A stretch of DNA of 64,000 nucleotides from JBHELG01 sp046263195 (GCA_046263195.1 JBHELG010000108.1:21566-85565); one strand, 5' to 3'; shown: positions 24,925 through 34,771, counted from the first letter of the stretch. Made by a program: numbers and translations. The notes: a model not told the origin generated them from the letters alone.

Positions 24925-25070
24925 AGTTCGTTCTGTCGCGCACATGGAGGGCCTGGACACCGAACGCGGCCGGAACCGTCGCGGCAAGTTTAGGCAGAAG
25001 GGGTTCCCAAGCCGAAAGCGCGACCTGCGCCCCGTCGCGGATCACATTCTCGAGCGCCCCTTCATGCCAT

Positions 25071-25949
25071 TCATCGCAGCTCGAGTTCGGGCGGTAGGGG
25101 CTGCTCGTAACCGTGTAGGAAGGAAAACCGTGCCGTGAGGTCTTGCACGTCCTCGCGGACGTGGTTGGGCCAGGCGACCTCCTGACTCGTGCGATGCGGC
25201 GACTCCAACACGACGCCGGCGCAGGCCTCGAGGTAGTCGGGGTAGGGGGCGAGCCCGAATAGGTCACACAGCCGCGACAGCTCGCGTCGTGGGTCGGCGA
25301 CGAGGTCCTCGTGGCGCAGGTGCAGAAGATCCTCCCCCACGTCGGCCCTCAACCGTTCGACCACCTTGTAGCGCAACGTGTAGTACTCGAGCGCTTGCTC
25401 GAAATCTCCGCCGTTTCTGCGCGCCAACGTCGCGATGTTGTCGAAAGGGTTGCGAGTCACGAGAACGATCTTGACGGGAACTCCGACGCGTGCCCTCAGT
25501 CGACGCAGTAGATCGGGATCCTCGCCGAGGCGCCCGGTGGTTTTTCCGCCCTTCTTGTCGCCGATGACCCTGATGGTGTTGTACCGACCCTGCCATTGAC
25601 CGGATATCCGGTAGGAGTAGCCGGTCCAGCCGGACCCGGTTGTGGCGAAGTCTCTGGCCCGGCGGATCAACATCCCGTACAAGACCGGCCGCGGATAGCG
25701 CAGGAAAGCGAGCGCGTCGAGTTCGTGCGCCACCACGGCCTCGGGGTGGGCATCGAGCATCTGGCCCACGAGCGAGTGCCCGCTGCGTGCGTAGCCGACG
25801 AACAGGCAGAACGTCTCCACGTCCTCGAGAGCACGCAGGTGGGGAAGGACGGCGAGGCTGCCGCGTGCGGCCATGGAGGCCCTTCTGGCCATGCTGCGGA
25901 TCTGCATGCTGCGACCTCCGCTGCCGCTGAGAAAGAAACCCGGGGTCAT
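25071..25949 (-). CDS. Sulfotransferase family protein
   Basis: A 292-residue protein of the PAPS-dependent sulfotransferase fold. The phosphosulfate loop is FVGYARSGHSLVGQML, a variant of the usual PRSGT loop; VLVTRNPFDNIATLARR forms the 3'-phosphate site, and RHEDLVADPRRELSRLC is the typical downstream segment. Its ATG overlaps the stop of the next sulfotransferase gene (ATGA at 25946-25949), so the two are translationally coupled. The acceptor is unknown; the neighbouring GT4 suggests a sugar or glycolipid. The longer frame upstream is not used because the ATGA overlap fixes the start. Confidence 0.78.
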   Translation of the reverse strand: MTPGFFLSGSGGRSMQIRSMARRASMAARGSLAVLPHLRALEDVETFCLFVGYARSGHSLVGQMLDAHPEAVVAHELDALAFLRYPRPVLYGMLIRRARDFATTGSGWTGYSYRISGQWQGRYNTIRVIGDKKGGKTTGRLGEDPDLLRRLRARVGVPVKIVLVTRNPFDNIATLARRNGGDFEQALEYYTLRYKVVERLRADVGEDLLHLRHEDLVADPRRELSRLCDLFGLAPYPDYLEACAGVVLESPHRTSQEVAWPNHVREDVQDLTARFSFLHGYEQPLPPELELR

Positions 25950-27079
25950 CCCCGCGGCGCCCGGAAGAGCCCGTCGATCCATTCGAGTTGGCGCCGTCGG
26001 CTCCGCCGCAACCGGTAGCGTCGCCCTTGCCCGCTCGGTCCGAGACGGGCCAAACGGAGGACGGTCGCAATTGGTCCGGGAACGGATTCGCTGTAGCCGA
26101 AAGCCTGCATCTCGCGCCGGCAGATGGCAGCGATCGCAGTGGCCTGGCGTGGGCTTAGCTGGTTGCGCCAGGCCTCGACGCGCTCGGTTGTCACCTGTCC
26201 TTGGGTGCCTTGCTTCCACCACTCCCAGGACTGGACGAAGCTTGATGACGCCCTCAAGGTGGCAGTCCCCTCGGGGCGCTCGCCATGCCGGCTCATCAGT
26301 AAGCCCTTCAGGGCTTCACGGGCCGAGTCGGGGGCCGCGACGACGTCCTCGTACCGCAGCACGAGGCAGCGATCGTGGCCTAGTTCGGTGCGGGCCTGTC
26401 GAATCAGGCGCTGGTCCTGACGCCACATCTCAGCCAAAGTGACGTGATGCTTCATCCCCCACGGCATCGCAAGATTCGACGCGATGACAGCGCGAGGGTC
26501 TCGCACGACGGCGACGACTTTCAGATCGGGATGAGCCTCGGTCAGTGGCCGCCACCAGCGAAGGTGAGTCGGGGTCTTTTCACCATAGATCTCCCCCTCA
26601 CCGGCAAGGTGACGGACGAGGGCCCCGAAGAGATCGACGAGCGAGTCGCACCGCCCGCCCAACGTGTCGAGGACCACGTCGACATCGAGGTCCAGCTCCC
26701 TTGAGGTCTCCAGTGCACCGTAACGTCGCAGTTCCTCGCGCAGCGCCACCCGTCCGAGCGGCAAGCGCCGACGACGGACCAACTCCGGGACAAAGAGGCT
26801 GAAGAAGTGGGTTTCTGGTGGCATGACAACGCCTGGTAGTTCGCAGGCGAGTCGCTGCACGAGCGTCGTGCCCGAGCGGGGGGTCCCCACGATGACGAAA
26901 TGGGGAGCCGGCTGTGAAGGGGAAGGTTCCGATCCAACCGTGCGCCCGCTCGCTCTGCGTGTCAGGCCGTCCCGCCTGTGCTCTCGAAGTCCACCCGTCG
27001 CCCGCCGATACGCCGGGGCGCCCGGAGACTCGCCTGTCGAGCTGCCGAAAGACTGTGCCACGGGGTCAGCCAACTCCAT
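25946..27079 (-). CDS. Sulfotransferase family protein
   Basis: A 377-residue protein. After a charged, low-complexity N-terminus of about 55 residues it has FVIVGTPRSGTTLVQRLAC, the classic 5'-phosphosulfate loop, GEKTPTHLRWW and VVAVVRDPRAVIASNLAMPWG (the 3'-phosphate site). RYEDVVAAP and the C-terminal FGYSES are typical of the family. It starts at ATG 27079, 14 bases inside the end of the GT4 gene, and ends with a 4-base overlap on the next sulfotransferase, forming GT4-ST-ST in one unit. Acceptor unknown. Confidence 0.82.
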   Translation of the reverse strand: MELADPVAQSFGSSTGESPGAPAYRRATGGLREHRRDGLTRRASGRTVGSEPSPSQPAPHFVIVGTPRSGTTLVQRLACELPGVVMPPETHFFSLFVPELVRRRRLPLGRVALREELRRYGALETSRELDLDVDVVLDTLGGRCDSLVDLFGALVRHLAGEGEIYGEKTPTHLRWWRPLTEAHPDLKVVAVVRDPRAVIASNLAMPWGMKHHVTLAEMWRQDQRLIRQARTELGHDRCLVLRYEDVVAAPDSAREALKGLLMSRHGERPEGTATLRASSSFVQSWEWWKQGTQGQVTTERVEAWRNQLSPRQATAIAAICRREMQAFGYSESVPGPIATVLRLARLGPSGQGRRYRLRRSRRRQLEWIDGLFRAPRG

Positions 27080-28388
27080 GCTCCGGAGCGGGTGCTGGTG
27101 GAAACTGCGCGAGGTCCCGGTTGGCTGTGTGGGGTTCGAGGCAGCCTCGCGCTTCGAGCGCCTCGACGAGGTGCAGTGCCCGCGCGTCCCAAGATGTCGC
27201 GCGTTCGGCGGTGGTGCGGGCGTTCTTCCCCATCAACTCGCGCAGGACTGGGTCCTGAGCCAGACGCTCTATGGCGGCTACGACGGCTGATGCATCGTTG
27301 GTCGGGACGAGGAGTGATTCGACGCTGTCTCGGACAGTCTGGGCGACCTGACCGACCCGTGCAGCCACTACCGGCCGCCCGCACCCCAGATATTCATACA
27401 GCTTCAGTGGCGAATAATGGAACTCGTCTGAAGACGCGAGCAGCAGGCAGACGTCGAAGCTGCGGATCCAGCGCGGCACGTCTTTCGGTGCAGCGGGTCC
27501 CACCAGCCGGATCTGATCTGGTAGGGCCCGCGCCTGCTCCGCCATCTCGTTGTGGAGGGGCCCAGTGCCCACCAGGCAGAGGATGGCTTGGGGCACGCGC
27601 TCGCGTAGGCCTCTGGCGACGTCTGCGACGAGCTCCAGGCCATGGAAGGGACGAAAGCCTCCTACCCAGCCCACCACCAAGCGGCCGTCGAGACCGTGCA
27701 AGCGACGCAGGTGCTGGTCGGGCTCCCCGGGGGAAAACGCGTTCAAGTCCACCCCGTTTGGGATCACGACCCGCTGCTGCGGATGAATGCCGAGCCTCCC
27801 GAGCTGGCTGTCGACGGCATCCGAGACGGAGGCGACGAGGTCCGCCCGGCGGGCAATCCGCAACTCGCCAAACCGCTCCACGAACCGCCCGAACAGGGGG
27901 CGTGGCAGCCCCCAGGCCTCCTCCTCCTGCACCTCAAGCGCCTCGACACGAAGGACCAGAGGGGCGCCCACTTGTTGAGCGAGCGCCACGCCGCAACTAT
28001 GGAAACGGTGGTGGAACTGCACCACCAGGCGGTAGCCGCGTGCTCGTAGGAGATCCCCGCGGGCGCGCATCCGACGGGCCTGCCGCCAGATGCGCAGGTC
28101 GCCGAGGAGCAGCCGTGAGCTGACGGGCAGGCGTCTCACCGCCGCCCGGGCAGGGCTGGACGAGAATGCCTCCTGGACGGCCTCCTCCTCGACCTGATCG
28201 GGGCTGAGCAGACCGCTGGGTGTGAGGACGTCAGCGCCTCCCAGCAGGAGGCCGAGCGCTCGTGCCAGATGCGCTGCCGCAAGCCACTGCGAGTGAACTG
28301 TGGCGGACCGTCCCACCGAACTGGGCAGCACGACGAGAACGCCTCCTCGTTCCCCCGCAACCGTCACGGTGCTCTCCTGCAACGACAC
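27066..28388 (-). CDS. Family 4 glycosyltransferase
   Basis: A 440-residue GT-B glycosyltransferase paralogous to the one at 20351-21742. It has ADVLTPSGLLSPDQVEEEA in the N-domain, RVVIPNGVDLNAFSPGEP at the domain linker, VVGWVGGFRPFHGLELV, LCLVGTGPLHNEMAEQ and FHYSPLKLYEYLGCGRPVV in the donor domain. It overlaps the following sulfotransferase gene by 14 bases and should be co-translated with it. The shared gene order (GT4 beside sulfotransferases) suggests a glycan that is built and then sulfated. Donor sugar unknown. Confidence 0.85.
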   Translation of the reverse strand: MSLQESTVTVAGERGGVLVVLPSSVGRSATVHSQWLAAAHLARALGLLLGGADVLTPSGLLSPDQVEEEAVQEAFSSSPARAAVRRLPVSSRLLLGDLRIWRQARRMRARGDLLRARGYRLVVQFHHRFHSCGVALAQQVGAPLVLRVEALEVQEEEAWGLPRPLFGRFVERFGELRIARRADLVASVSDAVDSQLGRLGIHPQQRVVIPNGVDLNAFSPGEPDQHLRRLHGLDGRLVVGWVGGFRPFHGLELVADVARGLRERVPQAILCLVGTGPLHNEMAEQARALPDQIRLVGPAAPKDVPRWIRSFDVCLLLASSDEFHYSPLKLYEYLGCGRPVVAARVGQVAQTVRDSVESLLVPTNDASAVVAAIERLAQDPVLRELMGKNARTTAERATSWDARALHLVEALEARGCLEPHTANRDLAQFPPAPAPEHGVG

Positions 28389-28460
28389 GAAGAAGCGGAG
28401 GGCTCACGAGAGCCGCCGCTGCGGAAATGTCCCATATGGCCTCAAAGAGTAATTGTAGAG

Positions 28461-29447
28461 TTACCCTAAGTCGAGTGACGTGTGCCCCTCGTATCCCAGG
28501 CGGACCGTGGTGGCCTTCAGCTGGGGGATGATCCTGCCGATCTCGTGCGCTCGATCGCGCCACTTCTCAGGACGCGGCGGGGAAACCGCGCCCACGGGGT
28601 GCTCGTTCAGGTGGCGGGCCCTGTCGAGGACCCTCTCACTGGGCGGCAGGTCGAATCGCTCCAACAGGCGGCTTACCTCGAGGACAGGTTCGGCGACCAG
28701 ACGTTCGAATGCCACTTCCACCCAGGAGCCTGCGGGGAGGTACTGGCGATCAACGAGGGCCGTCTCGTTCGAGCGGACGTATTGCAGGGCCGCCACCTCG
28801 GCAAACGAGGAGCGGGCTCGCTCGCGCCACCCCGGCGGCAGGATGTAGCTCCACAGCCGTCCCCGGTACTCCGCCAGGTCGAGCGCCGTCGGCAGGCGAT
28901 ACGAGATCCCCCGACGGGCTTGCCAGCCCTCGATGAGGGAGCTGACTGTGTCCGGGCCGTCGCGCTTGATGAACACGAAGGTGGCGTCCGGAAACAGCGC
29001 GGCAAGGTAGGGGAGCCGCAACACGTTCTTCGGGGTCTTGTCGATGAAGCGCAGACCCTGGGAGATATGGCGGATGGCGGTGTAGAGGTAGCCACGCTCG
29101 CCTGCTGCAATGTCCTCCGCGGTGGCCCTGTCGGACGCCCATCCCTTGCGGCGGGGGTGCTGATAGTTGCTCCAGAGTATGTGGCCCTCTCCGGTCAGGC
29201 CCTGCAGGGCCTCATGACGACGGAGCAGATCGAACAGCATGCTGGTGCCGGAACGGGGGCAGCCCACGAGGAAGACCGGTGCCCGGGGCGGCTCATTGAA
29301 GCCCTGTCGTGCGGCGAGAGTCTGCAACCGCAGCATCGCCGCGCGCCTGCGGGCCGCTTGGTGCAGGAAGGCCAGGTGCGTGCGTGCGTCCTCCACCTGT
29401 TTACGACGACTGCGGGTAGCACACACCAGTACACCCCGTTGTGCCAT
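28461..29447 (-). CDS. Sulfotransferase family protein
   Basis: A 328-residue protein with FLVGCPRSGTSMLFDLL as the phosphosulfate loop, IDKTPKNVLRLPYLAALFPD and FVFIKRDGPDTVSSLIEGW as the central strand and 3'-phosphate site. The latter has Arg-Asp-Gly instead of the usual Arg-Asp-Pro. The downstream WVEVAFERLVAEPV segment fits the family. It is 72 bases upstream of the GT4 gene at 28388 on the same strand and may head the GT4-ST-ST unit. Start at ATG 29447. Acceptor unknown. Confidence 0.8.
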   Translation of the reverse strand: MAQRGVLVCATRSRRKQVEDARTHLAFLHQAARRRAAMLRLQTLAARQGFNEPPRAPVFLVGCPRSGTSMLFDLLRRHEALQGLTGEGHILWSNYQHPRRKGWASDRATAEDIAAGERGYLYTAIRHISQGLRFIDKTPKNVLRLPYLAALFPDATFVFIKRDGPDTVSSLIEGWQARRGISYRLPTALDLAEYRGRLWSYILPPGWRERARSSFAEVAALQYVRSNETALVDRQYLPAGSWVEVAFERLVAEPVLEVSRLLERFDLPPSERVLDRARHLNEHPVGAVSPPRPEKWRDRAHEIGRIIPQLKATTVRLGYEGHTSLDLG

Positions 29448-29569
29448 GAGGGGACGAGCGCACCCACCTCGCCGGCGAGGGTCGCTCTTACGACCTACGG
29501 TGAGGTTAGATGTACAAATGGTCAGCTACGAGTGACGTGCGTCACATGCGACGAAGCAGGCGTAGCCTG

Positions 29570-32044
29570 TCACCCCCCGCCCCAGCCCTGGTCCTCGGGC
29601 TCACCGTCCTGCGGTCTGGGCTTGTCATGGCGCATCTGCTCCATCCACTCCTGTGGTCGTCGCGCCAGGCGGGAGAGCCAGCGGCGCAGAAGGTTGCGGC
29701 TCCCCCCGTGACGACGCACGATGAGGAAGGGAGTGGAGGACCGCTGGGCCAGCTCCTCGCGAATGTCGCCGATGGACTCCTGATCATCGAGCCAGTGGTC
29801 ACTGACCCCCATGACAAGGAAATCGTTGTGGGTCGCTCGCCGTGCTATGACCTCCGCAACGTCTCCCTCGACCGGCAGCGCCTTCGTCCACACTCCGCTG
29901 CGCTCGTATGCGTCCGCGGCCTGCTGTGCGAGTTGGGAGTCACCTTCCGCGGATCCTGGGCCGATCAGGGTCACTTCAGCATTCGCGGAGGCGCCCAGCC
30001 GGAGAGCGAGATCGAGGCCGGCGTCCTCGTGAAAGCCGCCACCATACGGCACGAGAATCCGGGCACGGTCGGGCAGCGCCATCGTCAGCCGATCCGGGGC
30101 GAAGAGCACCGCCACGTCGGCCTCGGCGTCGCGCAGCACGTCGCCTACGGTGCCTCCGAACAGCCGGTCGCCGAACACCGCCCGGTGGTGCCGAGAAGTA
30201 CGAGGCCCGCCTCGCGTTCGTTCGAGACGCGAGCGATCGTGTCCCCGATCGCCGAGGACGACACGACTAGCGGGACCGCCTGAAGCCCTCTCTCCTCGAT
30301 CTGAGTGACCAGGGGACGCAGGCTGTCCGCAGCCTGCTCTATGAGGGACTCCTGCACGAAAGGTGTCATGGTGTAGCCCGACCCCGGAGGTTGGACGACG
30401 CGCAGGAGCGTGATCCCTGCCTGCTCAGCCTCGTGGCCGACGGCGAGCATGCTCGCCACCCGGGCAAGCTCGCCGGCAGTGTTGGGGTTGACAACAGGGA
30501 CGAGGATGCGCCGCCTCGGCGGGGGGACGGCGGCTTCACCCTCCTCGGCCGCCTGCTCCGCGAGCAACTGTCTCTGCAGGTCGCGAGGGTAATGAAGGGC
30601 GAGCAGTGGCTCGGTCATGATGGTCGTGACAACCGCCATGATCACGAGCATGGCGAAGAGGGTCGACGGCAGAACACCGAGCTGCAGGCCGACGTTGAGG
30701 ATGATGAGCTCGGTCAGACCCCGGCAGTTCATGAGCACACCGAGAGCGGACGACTCCCGCCAATTGAGGCCGACCACCCGAGCCGCCAGCGTCGTACGGC
30801 CCCACTTGCCGGCAATCGCCACGACCAGGACGAGCAGAGTGAGCAGCCAGAGCTGGGGCGAGCCGATGCGGCCGATCTCGGTCCGCAGCCCGCTGAAGGC
30901 GAAGAAGATCGGTAGGAGGAAGAGCACAGCGAAGTGTTCGACCTTCTCGGTGACCTCCCGCACGAAGGCCGGTCGATGTGGCATGACCGCTCCGAACAAG
31001 AACGCCCCGAAGATGACGTGAATCCCGATGCGGTCGGTTATGAGCGCGCTGAGGATGATCCCGATGAACAGCGCGGCCAGGATCCCGGCGCTGAGCCGGC
31101 CACGCTCCTCGTGGTAGCGAGCCAATCGCTGCATGAAGAGACGGACGCCGTAGATCATGAAGACGATGAACGCGAGGGACAGGGCGATCGTCACGAGGGC
31201 ACCGGGCGGCGCCGGTTGCCCGTGCGATCGTCACGACAACCGCGAGCATGCACCATGCGGTGACATCGTCCACCGCCGCGCAGGTGAGGGTCACGGCGCC
31301 GAGCTTCGTCTGTAGAGACCGCGCTCGGTCAGGATCCGCGCGAGCACCGGGAAGGCCGTGATGCTCATCGACGCGCCGATGAACAGTCCGAACGAGGTGA
31401 ATCGCCCCTCACCAGAACCCAGCATCGGGAAGAGAACCAGGGCGAGCGCCACACCGGAAAGAAACGGGACGATGATGCTGGCGTGGCTGACCCATACCGC
31501 GGCGTGTCCCCTTCCGCGGATGAGGCGGATGTCGAGTTCGAGGCCCACGAGGAACATGAACAGGATGAGGCCCACGTTCGCCAGGAGATCGAGGAAAGGC
31601 ATGATCTCCGCGGGGAAGAGGACCTCCTCAAACGGGGCCACACTGCACCGAGTGCCGAGGGGCCAGCAGGATTCCGGCGATGATCTCGCCGATCACCTGA
31701 GGCTGGTTGATCTTTCCATGGCAGCGCCGACCAGCCTCGCGGCGACGATGATGACGCTGGAGGCGAGCAGCAGCCGCCACAGCACGTTCGGCACCGCCGC
31801 CTACGGCCCCGCCGCCTGCCTCCTCAGGTGGAGGCGCCCGCAGGCCCCGGCCGACGGTGAGCAGGAACTGCAACGCGAGGAGAATGCTGACGACGAGCGC
31901 GGCGTAGAGGATTGCGATCCTCCTACGGTTGCCGCTACCGAAACGCTCGGAGGCGCCTCCTTGCCTGCACCGGCCTGCAGCTCGGCCTCTGCCAGGTCGT
32001 GGGTCTCCGGACGCCTGTCGCGTCCTCCTCTCCCCATCTGGCAT
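29570..32044 (-). pseudogene. CPA2-type Na+/H+ or K+/H+ antiporter with C-terminal universal stress domains, broken by about seven indels
   Basis: A cation/proton antiporter of the Kef/CPA2 type followed by two universal-stress-like domains. It can be reconstructed only by changing frame about seven times, near 31785, 31713, 31660, 31640, 31309, 31203 and 30185. Readable parts include a first membrane helix (ILYAALVVSILLALQFLLT), then INQPQVIGEIIAGILL, LFMFLVGLELDIRLIRG, MSITAFPVLARILTERG, CAAVDDVTAWCMLAVVV, HVIFGAFLFGAVMPHR, VLMNCRGLTELIILNVG, the stress domain RRRILVPVVNPNTAG and FGDRLFGGTVGDVL. The protein sequence is well preserved and no in-frame stop needs correcting, so the indels are recent or are sequencing/assembly errors. 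If real, the gene is inactive. Confidence 0.75.
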
Positions 32045-32150
32045 CCTCAGGTCAATGCGGATCTCTGCGACGCCAGTTCGGGTAGTGCCGAAGACGAGTG
32101 AACGGGCGAGGCCATCTCTGGGCCTCCTGGCCTGCCGCCCGCGCCCCGGC

Positions 32151-32840
32151 CTACCGCCCGGTAATCAGAGGAGGCGGATCCGCTTGGTCCGGCGGGTCGA
32201 CGAGACCGAGGCGCATGGCTTTGGCGACCGCCTCGAGCCGGGATCCGACGTCGAGCTTGCCGAGCAGGTTGCGGACGTGCGTCTGCACCGTTTCGGCGCT
32301 GATACCGAGCGACTGGGCGATCGTGCGGTTCGTCTCCCCCTGGGCGAGGAGGGCAAGGACCTCCCGCTCTCGCGGCGAGAGGCTATCGCCGAGGAGCCGC
32401 GCGTACCAGTGGCGGTCGCGTGCTGCTGCCAGCGCTTGCAGACACCTTGCGGAGTCGGTCGCTGCGAGCAGGCTGGCTCCACCAGCGATGGTCCGAACGG
32501 CGGAGATGAGCTCGACTATTTCCACTGTCTTGTGAAAGACGGCCGCTGCTCCCGCCTCGATCGCCCGTCCGAGCTCGACGTCGTCGAGCAGTCCGGTGAG
32601 GACGAGGCAGGCCGTCGTGGGACTGTTGCGCCGGATGTCTGCCAGGGCGTCTATTCCGTCGGCTCCTGGGAGATCGAGGTCGACGATCGCAACGTCGGGC
32701 CGGCGTTCGGCTGCGGCCTCGCCTGCCACGTCCCCTCTGCCGACGTGCGCGACAACCGTGAGGTCATCTTCGAGGGCCATGACGGCCTCGAGCGCTTGCC
32801 GGAAGCTGGCGTGGTCTTCGACGAGCATGAGCGTGATCAT
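32151..32840 (-). CDS. Two-component response regulator, NarL/LuxR family
   Basis: A 229-residue regulator: receiver domain at residues 1-120, with LMLVEDHASFRQAL, phospho-acceptor Asp54 in VAIVDLDLPGADG, Thr in LVLTGLLDD and Lys in VFHKTVE. A LuxR-type helix-turn-helix occupies about residues 150-215 (LSPREREVLALLAQGETNRTIAQ is the start, followed by SAETVQTHVRNLLGKLDV). Its ATG overlaps the stop of the kinase gene by 4 bases (32837-32840), so they are a coupled pair. Targets unknown. Confidence 0.9.
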   Translation of the reverse strand: MITLMLVEDHASFRQALEAVMALEDDLTVVAHVGRGDVAGEAAAERRPDVAIVDLDLPGADGIDALADIRRNSPTTACLVLTGLLDDVELGRAIEAGAAAVFHKTVEIVELISAVRTIAGGASLLAATDSARCLQALAAARDRHWYARLLGDSLSPREREVLALLAQGETNRTIAQSLGISAETVQTHVRNLLGKLDVGSRLEAVAKAMRLGLVDPPDQADPPPLITGR

Positions 32841-34447
32841 GAGGCCAGCTTCACCTCGATGACGACCCTCGCGCCGGTGCCTGCTGCTTCATCCACCGTC
32901 TCGATTCGCAGTGAGCCATCATGAGCTTGCGCTATACGCGAGGCCACATACAGCCCCACGCCCCGGCCCTCCGTCTCCCTTCCACTCACACCACGGGCGT
33001 AGCGGCGCAGCACCCGCTGACGCTCCTCTCCGGGGATGCCGGGACCTTCGTCGCTGATGGCCAATTGGTAGCGGCCAGTGTCGAGGATGTGCCCCTCGAT
33101 CGTGATCGGACTGTCCGCTGGCGAGTATCGAATGGCGTTCCCGAGGACGTTCCGCAGAGCTTGGCCGAGTCGAACGGGATCCGCTTCGACGAGGGCGTCA
33201 CTGCACTGCAGCGACACGGAATGGCCGTCGGGGATGCCTTGAGCAAAGCGGACAAGGTCCTCGAGGATCGGGCGGATGCGTACCGGTCGGAGCTGGCAGC
33301 GGAACTCGCTCAGCTCGAGGTCGCGGAGTTCTTCCATGCGGGCCACGAGTTCCATGAGCCGGTTCGCCTCCGCCTTTATGCCCAAGATCGCTTGCCTGCG
33401 TCTGTCGGCTGCTGTCGACGTCTCGAGCACGTGGGAATACGCCCGGATGGTGGCGATCGGTGTGGCGAGTTCGTGGGAGACGATGGTGCGGAAGTCATGC
33501 TCGTGCTCAGCGAAGGCGCGCAGGTCCTCGAGCAGGGCCTGCTGGCTGCGCAGGTCGCGCTGCTGCTCTTGGAGTGCCACCGAGCGGCTGCGGTACAGCC
33601 GCTTCAGCTGAACGAAGGCACCACCGACCAGCAGCAGAAAGGACACAAACCTCAGCGGGTCCGCGGTTGTGAGAATCGGACCGAGGAACGCGGGATAGAG
33701 GATCTCGTGGATCTGGGCGAACACCTGGACGATGAGCGCCAGGGACAGCCAGATGTACTCCGGGGCGAGGTTGCGCAGATAGAGCCGACCGGCGAGGCCC
33801 GCCCCGACCGCGAACAGCGCGGCGGGCGCCAACTGCAGGAAGATGTGGAGTTCAGGCCCGGTCACGACCACCGCCGGTGCGAGCGGACTACCGGTGATGT
33901 GCACATGGGTCGGCAAACGGCTTGCCATCACGGCGAGCCCGCCCTCGACGAGTGCGAGCAGGCCGAGTCCCAGTGCGAGGTAGCGGACGAGCCCCATGCG
34001 GGGCCGTTCGAGCCCAACGCAGACGAACAGGGCGCTGATCACCCACCGGGCGGCGACCCAAGGGTAGAAGGCGAGCTCGTGGCTCGGTGTGACCTCGTTC
34101 GCGGCGAACACGGGAAGCACACCGAAGAATCCGTTCGAGACCGCGAGCACGGTGAGGGCGGCCGCAAACGCGTTGCGCGCCGGCCTCACGTCGATCTCGT
34201 TCGGCACGGCGAGTATGAGAGCCGCGAACAACACCGCCCCGGCGCCGGCAAGCTCGAGGAGCGGGCGCAGGTTCGGCAAGAAGAGCGAGAGCCGAAGCCC
34301 GGGGCTGACGAGCGTGGCGATGGTGAGACCGGCCCCCAAGGTCAGAGCCGCAACCTGAGCGACACGCAAGAGAAGGCGGTGACGCGGCAGGGCGGGCCCC
34401 GGGGCCCACGCCTCAGCCCTCCGGTGTGACATGTTGGTTCCGGTCAC
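32837..34447 (-). CDS. Membrane-bound sensor histidine kinase
   Basis: A 536-residue kinase. The first 280 residues contain about eight hydrophobic helices (for example VAQVAALTLGAGLTIATLV, AGAVLFAALILAVP, YLALGLGLLALVEGGLA and FLLLVGGAFVQLKRL), an integral sensor resembling MASE-type domains. A short coiled linker leads to the H-box IVSHELATPIATIR with His325, then NVLGNAIRYSP (N-box), DEGPGIPGEERQRVL (G1) and GRGVGLYVASRIAQAHDG (G2). The H-box is HisKA-like, while the coupled regulator is NarL-type, usually paired with HisKA_3 kinases. The signal is unknown. Start at ATG 34447; an ATG at 34432 is also possible. Confidence 0.9.
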   Translation of the reverse strand: MTGTNMSHRRAEAWAPGPALPRHRLLLRVAQVAALTLGAGLTIATLVSPGLRLSLFLPNLRPLLELAGAGAVLFAALILAVPNEIDVRPARNAFAAALTVLAVSNGFFGVLPVFAANEVTPSHELAFYPWVAARWVISALFVCVGLERPRMGLVRYLALGLGLLALVEGGLAVMASRLPTHVHITGSPLAPAVVVTGPELHIFLQLAPAALFAVGAGLAGRLYLRNLAPEYIWLSLALIVQVFAQIHEILYPAFLGPILTTADPLRFVSFLLLVGGAFVQLKRLYRSRSVALQEQQRDLRSQQALLEDLRAFAEHEHDFRTIVSHELATPIATIRAYSHVLETSTAADRRRQAILGIKAEANRLMELVARMEELRDLELSEFRCQLRPVRIRPILEDLVRFAQGIPDGHSVSLQCSDALVEADPVRLGQALRNVLGNAIRYSPADSPITIEGHILDTGRYQLAISDEGPGIPGEERQRVLRRYARGVSGRETEGRGVGLYVASRIAQAHDGSLRIETVDEAAGTGARVVIEVKLAS

Positions 34448-34771
34448 CCATGCTCATTCAGCTCCGACTGTGCCGGTAGTGGCCGCTCTGCGACGGTTCC
34501 CACCCATACCGGTCCTCGACTCCCTCGCGGATCCTTTGGCACGGCTGCTTTTCGCCTCACACGATCCTCGCCCACATTCTCGTATGCCTGGGCGGGCCGT
34601 GCTCCGGCCCGACTCCGGGGGGCGGCCCCGACAAGCGTTGCAGCGCCCGACCCGCGGACGCTCGCAGGCCTCGGACGTCTTCCGGCCCGGCTATCCGTGA
34701 TGCCCGGCCTGCCTAACTGATGGACGGGTGACATATGTGACTGGTGACCCAGTACACGCAATAATGACAAC
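34448..34771. promoter_or_regulatory. Divergent intergenic region with probable lipase promoter
   Basis: 324 bases between the divergent kinase and lipase genes. No gene is supported. An AATAAT element (34760-34765) lies 7 bases upstream of the lipase GTG at 34772, so it could be a -10 box whose transcript starts at or next to the start codon (leaderless). No ribosome site precedes that GTG, in keeping with this. The short palindrome ACATATGT (34731-34738) is nearby. Confidence 0.4.

Noticed and set aside
32921..34429. Long plus-strand open frame opposite the histidine kinase
   Set aside because: It is the antisense of a kinase with all catalytic boxes and its translation is rich in Glu, Arg and Gly without any domain; a typical shadow in GC-rich DNA.
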